Numbered from the stretch's first letter, positions 1 through 5,688 are shown. The stretch is DNA of 5,967 nt from Planctomycetaceae bacterium (GCA_005773145.1 SXHS01000158.1:1-5967), one strand, 5' to 3'. Program-made: numbers and translations. Notes: generated by a model not told the origin, from the letters alone.

Positions 1-2
1 CC

Positions 3-638
3 TCGGGCGATCAACCGATTGTGTCCGAAGCCTTGTTTGCATTGGGCAAGACCCAGTTGCTCATGACACACGAATCGGCTGGGCCGACGCTGGATGGGCC
101 CAAGGCCATGTCCTACTTTGCGGCGGCTTTGTCCGTCGATGATTCGAATTGGCGGGCTGCCAATGAGTTGGGGTTCTTGCTGGCTCGCTACGGTCAATGG
201 AGTGAAGCCAAAGACACACTGCTGCAGGGACTTCGCAGTCATCCCAGTCCCGAAGCGTGGCACAACCTGGCCGTGGTCCACGAAAAGCTCGGGGAACGTG
301 ACTTGGCCATTCTAGCGCGCAGTGAACTACGGGTGGCGCAGGGCCACGCCCCGTCCACGCCACTCGATGCGACGAATTCCACCAATCAAACAACGCTGCC
401 GACCACTTCGGCTTCGGCCGATGCCTCGACATCAACGGCGCAGAAGAAGTCGGTCCCTCAGGTCACATGGGTGGATCCTGCGGCGTTCGCGGCCATGTCC
501 CCTCGGACCGAGATGGGCGATCCGAGCGCAGGCCGGCAGGGAGCCGGAGTTGGTGCCACGCTCGGTGGCGCGCCGATTGATACAAGCGCCGGGACAGGCA
601 ACGGATCGGCTGGCCCAATGCGGGGACAAACGCGATGA
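3..638 (+). CDS. TPR-repeat protein, 5'-truncated by the window edge
   Basis: The reading frame is open from the first complete codon at position 3, so the gene very probably begins upstream; the GTG at 21 lies inside what looks like a TPR helix (SEALFALGKTQ) and is unlikely to be the start. Counting from that GTG, helix-turn-helix repeats of TPR type occupy roughly residues 2-40, 43-75 and 77-105, with typical small and aromatic positions (ANELGFLLARYGQWSEA, AWHNLAVVHEKLGERDLA). Residues 110-205 form a Ser/Thr/Ala/Gly-rich, probably disordered tail containing WVDPAAFAAM, a motif I associate with planctomycete TPR proteins beside exopolysaccharide export genes. Its stop overlaps the export gene's start (ATGA, 635-638), so the two are probably translationally coupled. 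TPRs are protein-protein scaffolds; a role in assembling or regulating the polysaccharide export machinery is inferred from the neighbour. No enzymatic motif is visible. Confidence 0.8.
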   Translation, partial: SGDQPIVSEALFALGKTQLLMTHESAGPTLDGPKAMSYFAAALSVDDSNWRAANELGFLLARYGQWSEAKDTLLQGLRSHPSPEAWHNLAVVHEKLGERDLAILARSELRVAQGHAPSTPLDATNSTNQTTLPTTSASADASTSTAQKKSVPQVTWVDPAAFAAMSPRTEMGDPSAGRQGAGVGATLGGAPIDTSAGTGNGSAGPMRGQTR

Positions 639-1948
639 GTCAACCCGTGTCTGAGCTGGTTGTGGGACCTGACGGCAACTGCCAATCGCGGCTGCTGCGC
701 TTCGCCGTGGTGTCCGTCTCCGTGATGGCAGTCCTGTTGGGCCTCTGGGGGAGTGCGTCCCGTTCCCATTCGCAAGCTCCCGCATCTCGATCGACTGCGT
801 CCGCCGCCGAAGACGCTGAAACGATCGGCGACTATCCACAGATGACCGTGGTGGGTCGACTGATGCGCGACGATCGCGTGGGTGGGTTGCGTCTTTGCCA
901 GGCCACATCGGTTGAGGGAATGTTCCCCACGCCAGGAGCATCCGCTGGCGAACCATTTCCATGTGACTCATGTGTTCAGCGGACGATTCCTTGGCAGGCG
1001 TTTGCCCAGGGTGAGTATGTGGGGCCCTATCGTGATCCGCATGTGGGCGAGTACCGACTGCGAGTCGACGACCAATTGGACTTGGTGTTTCGCTTGACTC
1101 GCGAGCAGTCGTCGCGCCCTTACCAATTGCAAGTCGGTGACCGGGTTCGTGTCGAATCGATGGCGGATAACGACCTGGATCGCGAATTGCTGATTCAGCC
1201 GGATGGAACCATTACCGTGAAGCTCTTGGGGCAGGTGATGGCAGCTCGCCGCACCGTCGATGAGCTGCGGACCGACCTGGATGCTCGCTACAAGCAGTAC
1301 TATCAGGTACCGGCGATTACGGTAACGCCGCAACGAGTGGATACGCGACTCGAGGACTTACGATCCGCGATTGACAATCGACAAGGGATTGTGGGGGGCC
1401 AATCGATCCGGGTTCGTGTGACGCCCGAGGGTACCATTCAGCTCCCTGCCATAGGCTCAATGATGGTGCAAGGGCTGTCCTTGGACGAAATGAAGCGCGA
1501 GGTCGACGAGCGTTACCTGGCCATAGTGGAGGGGATCGAAGTGACGCCGATTTTGTTTCAGCGGGCGCCTCGCTTCATCTACGTGGTCGGCGAGGTCCGA
1601 AACCCCGGGCGATTCGAGTTGGGGGCGCCGACCACGTTAATGCAGTCGATTGCCTTGGCTGGCGGCTGGAGTAACGGCGGCAACCTGAAACAAGTGATCG
1701 TATTTCGCCGCACGGAGGATTGGCGGCTCGTGGCCACGCGTTTGGATGTGCGTGGCGCCTTATATGGAAAGCGGACTTGCCCGGCGGACGAAATCTGGGT
1801 GCGTGATTCGGACTTGATTGTCATTCCGAAAACCCCGGTGCGGGTGGCCAATGATGCCATCGAATTGCTATTCACACGGGGATTGTATGGAGTGCTCCCC
1901 TTCTTTGGTTCTAGCAATGGTGGCTTTGTTAATCTGTCAACGTTGTAG
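635..1948 (+). CDS. Polysaccharide biosynthesis/export protein (Wza-like, SLBB repeats)
   Basis: A 437-aa outer-envelope polysaccharide export protein of the Wza/Poly_export type, which in known systems forms the exit channel or periplasmic collar for exopolysaccharide. Residues 20-41 are a hydrophobic segment (LLRFAVVSVSVMAVLLGLWG) acting as signal peptide or anchor; no lipobox cysteine follows, unlike classical Wza. A CxxC (C110, C113) precedes the GEYVGPYRDPHVGEYRLRVDD-like block at 127-147. The core at about 162-230 (YQLQVGDRVRVES...IQPDGTITVKLLGQV...) is the Poly_export domain. A second copy at about 253-305 (RVTPEGTIQLPAIGSMMVQGLSLDEMKREVD) is followed by an SLBB beta-grasp repeat at about 313-398 (VVGEVRNPGRFEL...IALAGGWSNGGN...IWVRDSDLIVIPK). 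A GGGGA Shine-Dalgarno-like run (622-626) sits 8 nt before the ATG. The start overlaps the TPR gene by 4 bp, so they form one operon. The subfamily assignment is strong; the exported polymer is unknown. Confidence 0.92.
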   Translation: MSQPVSELVVGPDGNCQSRLLRFAVVSVSVMAVLLGLWGSASRSHSQAPASRSTASAAEDAETIGDYPQMTVVGRLMRDDRVGGLRLCQATSVEGMFPTPGASAGEPFPCDSCVQRTIPWQAFAQGEYVGPYRDPHVGEYRLRVDDQLDLVFRLTREQSSRPYQLQVGDRVRVESMADNDLDRELLIQPDGTITVKLLGQVMAARRTVDELRTDLDARYKQYYQVPAITVTPQRVDTRLEDLRSAIDNRQGIVGGQSIRVRVTPEGTIQLPAIGSMMVQGLSLDEMKREVDERYLAIVEGIEVTPILFQRAPRFIYVVGEVRNPGRFELGAPTTLMQSIALAGGWSNGGNLKQVIVFRRTEDWRLVATRLDVRGALYGKRTCPADEIWVRDSDLIVIPKTPVRVANDAIELLFTRGLYGVLPFFGSSNGGFVNLSTL

Positions 1949-1954
1949 TTGACA
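1935..1954. terminator. Stem-loop at the convergent gene junction (possible terminator)
   Basis: A perfect 7-bp inverted repeat, TGTCAAC / GTTGACA, with a 6-nt loop spans the TAG stop of the export gene (1946-1948). It lies between the export gene and the dehydrogenase gene, whose stops are 33 bp apart. The position suits a bidirectional terminator or mRNA-end stabiliser, but no T-run follows on either strand, so it is not a canonical intrinsic terminator. Confidence 0.4.
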
Positions 1955-1981
1955 TCGACGCGAGCGCGGCCGATTCGCCGA

Positions 1982-3508
1982 TCACTTGGCAGCCGATGTT
2001 CGCCACACGGGGTCCAGGTGTGAGTCGTGCGGCTGGGGCCAGCGGGTGAGCGTCACCTTTTGTCGGGTGTAGAACTGAATACCTTCGGTGCCTTGGATGT
2101 GCAGGTCACCGAAGAAGGAGCGGTTCCAGCCTGTGAAGGGAAACCACGCCATCGGGGCCGGCACTCCGACATTGATGCCAATCATACCCGCGTTGAAATG
2201 CTGCTTGAACTGTCGGGCTGCATAACCGCTGCGCGTGAAGATCGAGGCACCGTTGCCATACTCGCATTGCTGTCCGAGCTTGATGACATCATCCAGGTTG
2301 TCCGCTCGAATCACGGCCAGCATCGGGCCAAAGATTTCCTCGCGGGCCACGCGCATATTGGGACTTACCTGATCGACGACGCTGGGACCCAGCAGGAATC
2401 CAGGGGACTGCACGGCCTGGCGGCCGTCGAGGACAACTTGGGCGCCTTCCCGCTGCGCGATATCGAGGTAGCTGGCCACGCGATCCCGATGGTCGGCGCG
2501 AATCAGGGGACCAACATCCACTTGTTCGTTCGCATCCGTGGGACCGACACGCAATTTCGCGGCATACTGGACCAGTTCCTTGACCGCATCGTCGCCGGCG
2601 GCGCCGACGGCCACGGCGATGCTTCCCGCCATGCAACGTTGGCCACTACAGCCGAATGCAGACGCCGCCAGCGCCCGCACCGTCTGATCCAGGTCGGCGT
2701 CTGGCATCACAACCAGATGGTTCTTTGCCCCTCCAGCTGCCTGCACGCGTTTACCGGCGGTTGTACCCGTCTGGTACACATACTGGGCAATGGGCGTTGA
2801 ACCGACAAAAGAAATCGCCGCCACCTTGGGATGCGTGAGTAACGTTTCCACGCACTCCCGATCACCATGCACGATGCTGAAGACGCCGTCGGGAATGCCG
2901 GCCTCAATGAGAAGTTCACCTAACCGAACAGCGGAGAGGGGCACCTTGTCGGAGGGCTTCAGAATAAACGCGTTGCCGCAGGTGACCGCCACTGGGAGCA
3001 TCCAGAGGGGGACCATCACGGGAAAGTTATAGGGTGTGATTCCCACACAGACGCCGACGGGGTGGCGAACGGTTTCGGCGTCCACATCTCCGGCGACGTT
3101 GCCTAGATTGTCCCCCATCATCAGACTGGGAATGCCGCAGGCGAACTCGACCATCTCCAGTCCGCGTTGGACCTCAGCCCGCGATTCGGCTAAGGTCTTG
3201 CCATGCTCGCGAGTGATGAGTTCGGCGATCGCCTCAAAGTCTCGAACCAAGAGTTCGCGAAATCGAAACATGACCCGTGCGCGTTCGACGACGGGTGTCA
3301 TGCCCCACTCGATACCCGCTGCAGCAGCTGCCTCGACGACGGCCGCAGTTTCTTGGGAATCACACAGCGGAACCCGGGCAATGATGCGTCCAGTGGACGG
3401 ATTGTAAACATCTCCCAACCGGCCTGAGTGTGAGCTAACCCACTTTCCACCGGAGAGCATAGGGACATGATCCGCTCCAAGGGTGTGTTTCGCGTTAGCG
3501 ACGGTCAT
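1982..3508 (-). CDS. mmsA: CoA-acylating methylmalonate-semialdehyde dehydrogenase
   Basis: A 508-aa aldehyde dehydrogenase-superfamily enzyme that oxidises methylmalonate (and malonate) semialdehyde with NAD+ and CoA to propionyl-CoA (or acetyl-CoA) plus CO2, in valine, beta-alanine or inositol breakdown in the cytoplasm. Visible family marks are GITPYNFP with N161, the cofactor-binding K184 in LKPSD, the dinucleotide loop GSTPIA (236-241), and the MMSDH hallmark GGAKNH (259-264), which replaces the ELGGK-type motif with the general-base Glu of hydrolytic aldehyde dehydrogenases. Also present are GQRCM with catalytic Cys292 preceded by Arg291 (the substrate-carboxylate binder in the family), EEIFGP (390-395), and a C-terminal FTGWNRSFFGDLHIQGTEG block. 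Length is normal. The start at 3508 is preferred because GGGAG (3517-3521) lies 8 nt upstream and the protein then begins like its relatives; an in-frame ATG at 3577 would add 23 unfamiliar residues. The gene stands alone: no valine or inositol catabolic genes are adjacent. iolA is the equivalent name in inositol operons. Confidence 0.94.
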   Translation of the reverse strand: MTVANAKHTLGADHVPMLSGGKWVSSHSGRLGDVYNPSTGRIIARVPLCDSQETAAVVEAAAAAGIEWGMTPVVERARVMFRFRELLVRDFEAIAELITREHGKTLAESRAEVQRGLEMVEFACGIPSLMMGDNLGNVAGDVDAETVRHPVGVCVGITPYNFPVMVPLWMLPVAVTCGNAFILKPSDKVPLSAVRLGELLIEAGIPDGVFSIVHGDRECVETLLTHPKVAAISFVGSTPIAQYVYQTGTTAGKRVQAAGGAKNHLVVMPDADLDQTVRALAASAFGCSGQRCMAGSIAVAVGAAGDDAVKELVQYAAKLRVGPTDANEQVDVGPLIRADHRDRVASYLDIAQREGAQVVLDGRQAVQSPGFLLGPSVVDQVSPNMRVAREEIFGPMLAVIRADNLDDVIKLGQQCEYGNGASIFTRSGYAARQFKQHFNAGMIGINVGVPAPMAWFPFTGWNRSFFGDLHIQGTEGIQFYTRQKVTLTRWPQPHDSHLDPVWRTSAAK

Positions 3509-3516
3509 GCAGAGTT

Positions 3517-3521
3517 CTCCC
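3517..3521 (-). promoter_or_regulatory. Ribosome binding site deciding the dehydrogenase start
   Basis: On the minus strand this reads GGGAG, 8 nt before the ATG at 3508-3506. It is the clearest Shine-Dalgarno match in the window and supports the shorter dehydrogenase start over the ATG at 3577. Confidence 0.65.
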
Positions 3522-3529
3522 AGCGTTGC

Positions 3530-3556
3530 AAAAAACGGTATCGTGGGGCCGACCCG
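3530..3556 (-). terminator. Terminator-shaped hairpin with U6 run in the dehydrogenase leader
   Basis: Reading the minus strand, the left arm CGGGTCG (3556-3550), a 6-nt loop GCCCCA (3549-3544) and the right arm CGATACCG (3543-3536) form a 7-bp stem with one G-U pair and one bulged A. Six T residues follow at once (3535-3530). This is the layout of an intrinsic terminator, yet it lies only 8 nt ahead of the GGGAG ribosome binding site and 21 nt ahead of the start codon. Any transcript starting upstream must pass through it, which suggests transcription attenuation. If translation started at 3577, the hairpin would instead be coding. Confidence 0.5.
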
Positions 3557-3566
3557 GTCCTGGCAG

Positions 3567-3591
3567 CCATTGGCCATGTGCCATTTTCCAT
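3567..3591 (-). repeat. Four heptameric repeats, ATGG-N3, in the dehydrogenase leader
   Basis: On the minus strand ATGG recurs four times with exactly 3 nt between copies (plus-strand CCAT at 3567, 3574, 3581 and 3588), giving a strict 7-bp period. The spacers differ (aaa, cac, cca), so it is not a simple microsatellite. The array lies 10 nt upstream of the terminator-shaped hairpin. Three of the four copies are also inside a possible weak stem (TGGCA 3583-3579 with TGCCA 3565-3561). A binding site for a repeat-reading RNA- or DNA-binding protein is possible; chance is not excluded. Confidence 0.5.
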
Positions 3592-3614
3592 TTGCTTGTT
3601 ACCGGCAACCTCTT

Positions 3615-3644
3615 ATGCTATCGCGCAGGGGACTCTGGGTGCAA
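3615..3644 (-). promoter_or_regulatory. Possible promoter for the dehydrogenase gene
   Basis: On the minus strand TTGCAC (3644-3639) and TAGCAT (3620-3615) are separated by 18 nt, a weak sigma70-like pair (3/6 and 4/6 matches). It would start transcription near 3608 and give a leader of about 100 nt that includes the heptamer array and the hairpin. It was chosen mainly by position, and other sigma factors cannot be excluded. Confidence 0.25.
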
Positions 3645-3677
3645 TCGTCCACCTCTAGCCCAAGGCGGAAGCTGCCA

Positions 3678-3722
3678 ATCGACGGAGCGGGAGGAGGGGC
3701 GAAGTGACCCCCGCTGGTCGAT
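3678..3722. repeat. 45-bp imperfect inverted repeat
   Basis: Outer arms ATCGAC (3678-3683) and GTCGAT (3717-3722) are perfect complements. Middle arms AGCGG (3686-3690) and CCGCT (3711-3715) continue the stem after a 2/1-nt internal loop. GGG (within 3696-3699) can pair with CCC (3708-3710) after a 5-nt bulge. That makes about 14 pairs in one coaxial structure, on either strand. It lies upstream of both candidate promoters, so an operator or a small structured RNA are both possible. No T-run follows on either side, so it is not a terminator. Confidence 0.45.
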
Positions 3723-3788
3723 GACGGTGTCCAATGGGACTGATCGGTCGGATTAATCGGTAATTTTCGCACGTCATGGGGGCTACAA

Positions 3789-3817
3789 TTGTGCGCCGTA
3801 TCAGCACTGGCTATACT
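3789..3817 (+). promoter_or_regulatory. Candidate sigma70-type promoter for the methyltransferase operon
   Basis: TTGTGC (3789-3794) and TATACT (3812-3817) are spaced 17 nt apart, with 3/6 and 5/6 consensus matches. The predicted start near 3824 gives a leader of about 125 nt. The -10 box is bracketed by a direct repeat ACTGGCT (3806-3812 and 3815-3821), and the -35 overlaps the palindrome ACAATTGT (3785-3792), either of which could be a regulator site. TACAAT at 3784-3789 is an alternative -10 but lacks a good -35. Confidence 0.4.
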
Positions 3818-3858
3818 GGCTGCAACCAGGGAGTGGCAGGCCAGGCGTCTTGCTTTGT

Positions 3859-3877
3859 GTAGCCGACCGGCGGCTAC
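3859..3877 (+). promoter_or_regulatory. Perfect 7-bp GC-rich stem-loop in the leader
   Basis: GTAGCCG (3859-3865), loop ACCGG, CGGCTAC (3871-3877) form an uninterrupted stem with no T-run after it. It sits between the candidate promoter and the first gene of the methyltransferase operon, so it would be in the mRNA leader. A dispersed REP-like element is another possibility. Confidence 0.45.
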
Positions 3878-3906
3878 TGCCCGTTTACGACCCGCCCGCC
3901 GATCCA

Positions 3907-3926
3907 TCACTGTACCATCACAGTGA
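3907..3926. promoter_or_regulatory. Operator-like palindrome TCACTGT-N6-ACAGTGA
   Basis: A perfect 7-bp inverted repeat with a 6-bp centre (ACCATC), ending 23 nt before the ATG at 3950. The 20-bp symmetric size and position suit a dimeric repressor site or an mRNA hairpin controlling initiation. It covers the alternative GTG start at 3923, which argues against that start. Confidence 0.45.
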
Positions 3927-3949
3927 ATTGCAATCTGCAAAGTGCAAAA

Positions 3950-4588
3950 ATGGGAAAGACACTCGATCTCGGGCAGCGGCTGGAAATTCACTCATTAGAT
4001 CGCCATTGCCAGAGCATCTCGATTGGTCTCTACGGTCAGCGAGGCGTGGAGGGGGCGGAGTTTCTCGTTCACACTTATAGTGCGTTTCCTGGGGCGAGCG
4101 AACGTATCGCGTTTGTGCGGCGGGCCATGGAAGTCTTGTTGGGACTGGCGCCTGTCGAGGGTCGCCCGGAATGGTTGCGGTTTCCCTGCGGTTCCGAACA
4201 CACGCGGGCCATCAAACGCGCCTTTCTGGATGTGTGTCGACTGCCGTCTGACGACGCCTTGCGTCCCCTGCCATTGTCTCAGCTCGACAAGAAGGCTGGG
4301 GTCGCCTTGACGGCGACTGCCCGTGATGGTGGGGCGTATCGAATTGTTACCGAGGAAGAGAACGATGCGACCTCGGGCCGCACGACGGCGCTGGCGCGAG
4401 GCTTTGTCAAGGTGTGCGAGATGGAGATGGTCGACGAGTCGGCCCGCGAGATTCGTTTTCCATGTGGGATGGGGCATGGTGCTTTGCTGGGGTTTCTCAT
4501 GTTTCGTGCGCAGAATGTGCGGGGGCTGATGCAAGAACTCGAGGCGAGTCAGGCCCGGGGCATGTTAGCGCCTCCCAGTCAACAGTAG
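3950..4588 (+). CDS. Unrecognised two-repeat protein with paired RFPCGxxH motifs
   Basis: A 212-aa protein I cannot assign to a known family. It appears to be an internal duplication: residues about 11-98 and 107-194 align end to end, sharing an IHSLDRH/LSQLDKK stretch, GAEFLVHT/GAYRIVTE, an Arg/Ala-rich helix (ERIAFVRRAMEVL / TTALARGFVKVC) and, most strikingly, RFPCGSEH (77-84) and RFPCGMGH (169-176). C80/H84 and C172/H176 are thus equivalent, and in a pseudo-two-fold fold they could give a Cys2His2 metal site; this is inference. No signal peptide or membrane segment is seen, so it is probably cytoplasmic. The ATG at 3950 is preferred to GTG at 3923, which lies within a palindrome; neither has a good Shine-Dalgarno site. 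Only 9 bp separate it from the UroD-fold methyltransferase gene, so it is probably the first gene of that operon and a partner in its methyl-transfer chemistry. Confidence 0.82.
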   Translation: MGKTLDLGQRLEIHSLDRHCQSISIGLYGQRGVEGAEFLVHTYSAFPGASERIAFVRRAMEVLLGLAPVEGRPEWLRFPCGSEHTRAIKRAFLDVCRLPSDDALRPLPLSQLDKKAGVALTATARDGGAYRIVTEEENDATSGRTTALARGFVKVCEMEMVDESAREIRFPCGMGHGALLGFLMFRAQNVRGLMQELEASQARGMLAPPSQQ

Positions 4589-4597
4589 GCGGATGTG

Positions 4598-5647
4598 ATG
4601 ATGAATGCGATCAAGCCGATGACCAGTCGCCAGCGAGTGCTTGCTGCTTTGCGAGGCCAGCCTGTCGATCGCACTCCCGTCTGCAACCCAACTTCGGTGG
4701 CCACTGTCGAGTTGATGGACTTGGTGGATGCCCCCTTTCCGGACGCCAATCGCGTCCCCGAGAAGATGGCGCGGCTGGCGGCGACCAGCTACACAGAGTT
4801 GGGCTTCGACACGATCATGCCCGTGTTCAGCATCATTCAGGAGTCATCGGCCCTAGGGTGTCGCATTCAGTGGGAGGAGAAAGACAATTGGCCCACTGTG
4901 AAGATGAGCCAACCGATTTGGTCCGATGGCGATGACATCCGGATCCCGCAGGACTGGCTGATGCATCAAGATACCCAATGCGTGCTGGAGGCCATTCGCA
5001 TCCTGCGTAAGGAGTTCGGCGACGAGGTCGCTATTATCGGCAAGACCATGGGTCCGTGGTCGCTCGGGTATCATTGTTTCGGTGTGGAGAAGTTCTTGCT
5101 GATGTCGGTCGACAGTCCCGACGAAATCAAGCGATGCCTGGAGAAGATGAAGCAAGTTACCATCGACTTCGGGCGGGCTCAGATCGACGCAGGAGCTGAC
5201 GCTTTGACGCTCCCCGATCATGCCACGGGGGATCTGGTCAGCGGCGAGTACTACGATCGATTTCTCAAGGAAATGCACACGGAGTTCGTGGATCAGATCC
5301 CCATTCCGTTGATTCTGCATATTTGTGGCAGAACGGTCGACCGGATGGGGTATATCGCCGAGACTGGCATGGCGGCGTTTCACTACGATTCGAAGAACAA
5401 TCCCGAGGAATCGATGCAAGCGGTGGATCGACGGATTGCTCTGATCGGCAACATCAACAATCCACACACACTATTCTCGAAGGGACCGCAAGAGGTTGCC
5501 GATGAGACATGCAGGAATTTGGACGCCGGCATACCATTGGTGGGGCCGGAGTGTGCCATTCCGCTGCAAACTCCGATTGAGAACCTCAAAGCGATTCCGG
5601 CCGCGGTGCGAACATGGCACCAGGAACATCCGACGCCGATTTCGTAG
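4598..5647 (+). CDS. UroD-fold corrinoid/thiol methyltransferase (MtaA/MtbA-like)
   Basis: A 349-aa member of the uroporphyrinogen decarboxylase superfamily, of the branch that moves methyl groups between corrinoid proteins and thiols. Family marks are the N-terminal MTSRQRVLAALRGQPVDRTPV, the NPTSVATVELMD segment, IIGKTMGPWSLGYH (147-160), IDAGADALTLPDHATGDLVS (196-215), and the zinc motif H241-x-C243 (LHICG) with C319 in VGPEC, 75 residues later, as in methylcobamide:CoM methyltransferases. C-terminal GNINNPHTLFSKGPQEV and PLQTPIENLKAI are also typical. The MRQAGRY-type substrate motif of true heme-pathway UroD is absent, so heme synthesis is unlikely. Coenzyme M use is not implied; homocysteine or another thiol is plausible given the next gene. 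GTG (4595), ATG (4598) and ATG (4601) are adjacent starts; AGGCGG (4587-4592) lies 5 nt before 4598 and 8 nt before 4601. It sits 9 bp after the two-repeat protein and 41 bp before the homocysteine methyltransferase gene. Confidence 0.9.
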   Translation: MMNAIKPMTSRQRVLAALRGQPVDRTPVCNPTSVATVELMDLVDAPFPDANRVPEKMARLAATSYTELGFDTIMPVFSIIQESSALGCRIQWEEKDNWPTVKMSQPIWSDGDDIRIPQDWLMHQDTQCVLEAIRILRKEFGDEVAIIGKTMGPWSLGYHCFGVEKFLLMSVDSPDEIKRCLEKMKQVTIDFGRAQIDAGADALTLPDHATGDLVSGEYYDRFLKEMHTEFVDQIPIPLILHICGRTVDRMGYIAETGMAAFHYDSKNNPEESMQAVDRRIALIGNINNPHTLFSKGPQEVADETCRNLDAGIPLVGPECAIPLQTPIENLKAIPAAVRTWHQEHPTPIS

Positions 5648-5688
5648 ACCCGTGTTGTTCGGAGTTCCTTTTTTTCGAGAAAGTACGC

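Larger units (their letters stand above)
3509..3949. other. Divergent intergenic region with no supported gene
   Basis: This 441-bp gap separates the minus-strand dehydrogenase from the plus-strand methyltransferase operon. The open frames crossing it have Cys/His/Ser/Arg-rich translations without any recognisable fold, so I call no gene. It holds the dehydrogenase leader elements (3517-3644), an imperfect 45-bp inverted repeat (3678-3722), short palindromes GATTAATC (3751-3758) and ACAATTGT (3785-3792), a paired ATCGGT direct repeat (3743, 3756), a plus-strand promoter candidate, and two perfect stems in the plus-strand leader. The density of symmetry suggests regulation in both directions. 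Confidence 0.75.

Noticed and set aside
432..971. Minus-strand open frame of 179 aa over the TPR and export genes
   Set aside because: Arg/Ser/Pro-rich translation with no fold, fully antisense to two well-supported genes.
1949..1954. Perfect TTGACA as a -35 promoter element
   Set aside because: No -10-like sequence occurs 16-18 bp downstream and it is one arm of the stem-loop at the gene end.
2027..2800. Long plus-strand open frame (257 aa) inside the dehydrogenase region
   Set aside because: It is antisense to a dehydrogenase with intact catalytic motifs, and its translation shows no recognisable domain; long shadow frames are common in G+C-rich genes.
3509..3577. Extended dehydrogenase start at the ATG at 3577 (23 more residues)
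   Set aside because: The extra residues do not look like the family's N-terminus and a good GGGAG site lies upstream of 3508. It remains the main alternative to the attenuator reading.
3923..3949. GTG start at 3923 for the two-repeat protein
   Set aside because: It falls inside a perfect palindrome and has no ribosome binding site; the ATG at 3950 begins a more natural N-terminus.
3780..3949. Cobalamin riboswitch in the leader of the methyltransferase operon
   Set aside because: I looked for the B12-box and GCCACTG-type elements on both strands and found only partial matches (such as GCCACT on the minus strand) in the wrong arrangement. An Infernal scan against the Rfam cobalamin model would settle it.
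3599..3991. Minus-strand open frame of 130 aa across the divergent intergenic region
   Set aside because: Its start lies antisense within the two-repeat protein gene, the translation is Cys/His/Ser/Arg-rich with no domain, and it would overlap the candidate promoters and inverted repeat.
5648..5688. T7 run at 5669-5675 as an intrinsic terminator between the two methyltransferase genes
   Set aside because: The preceding sequence offers only a 3-bp stem (CCG/CGG), too weak for a terminator, so the genes are treated as one operon.
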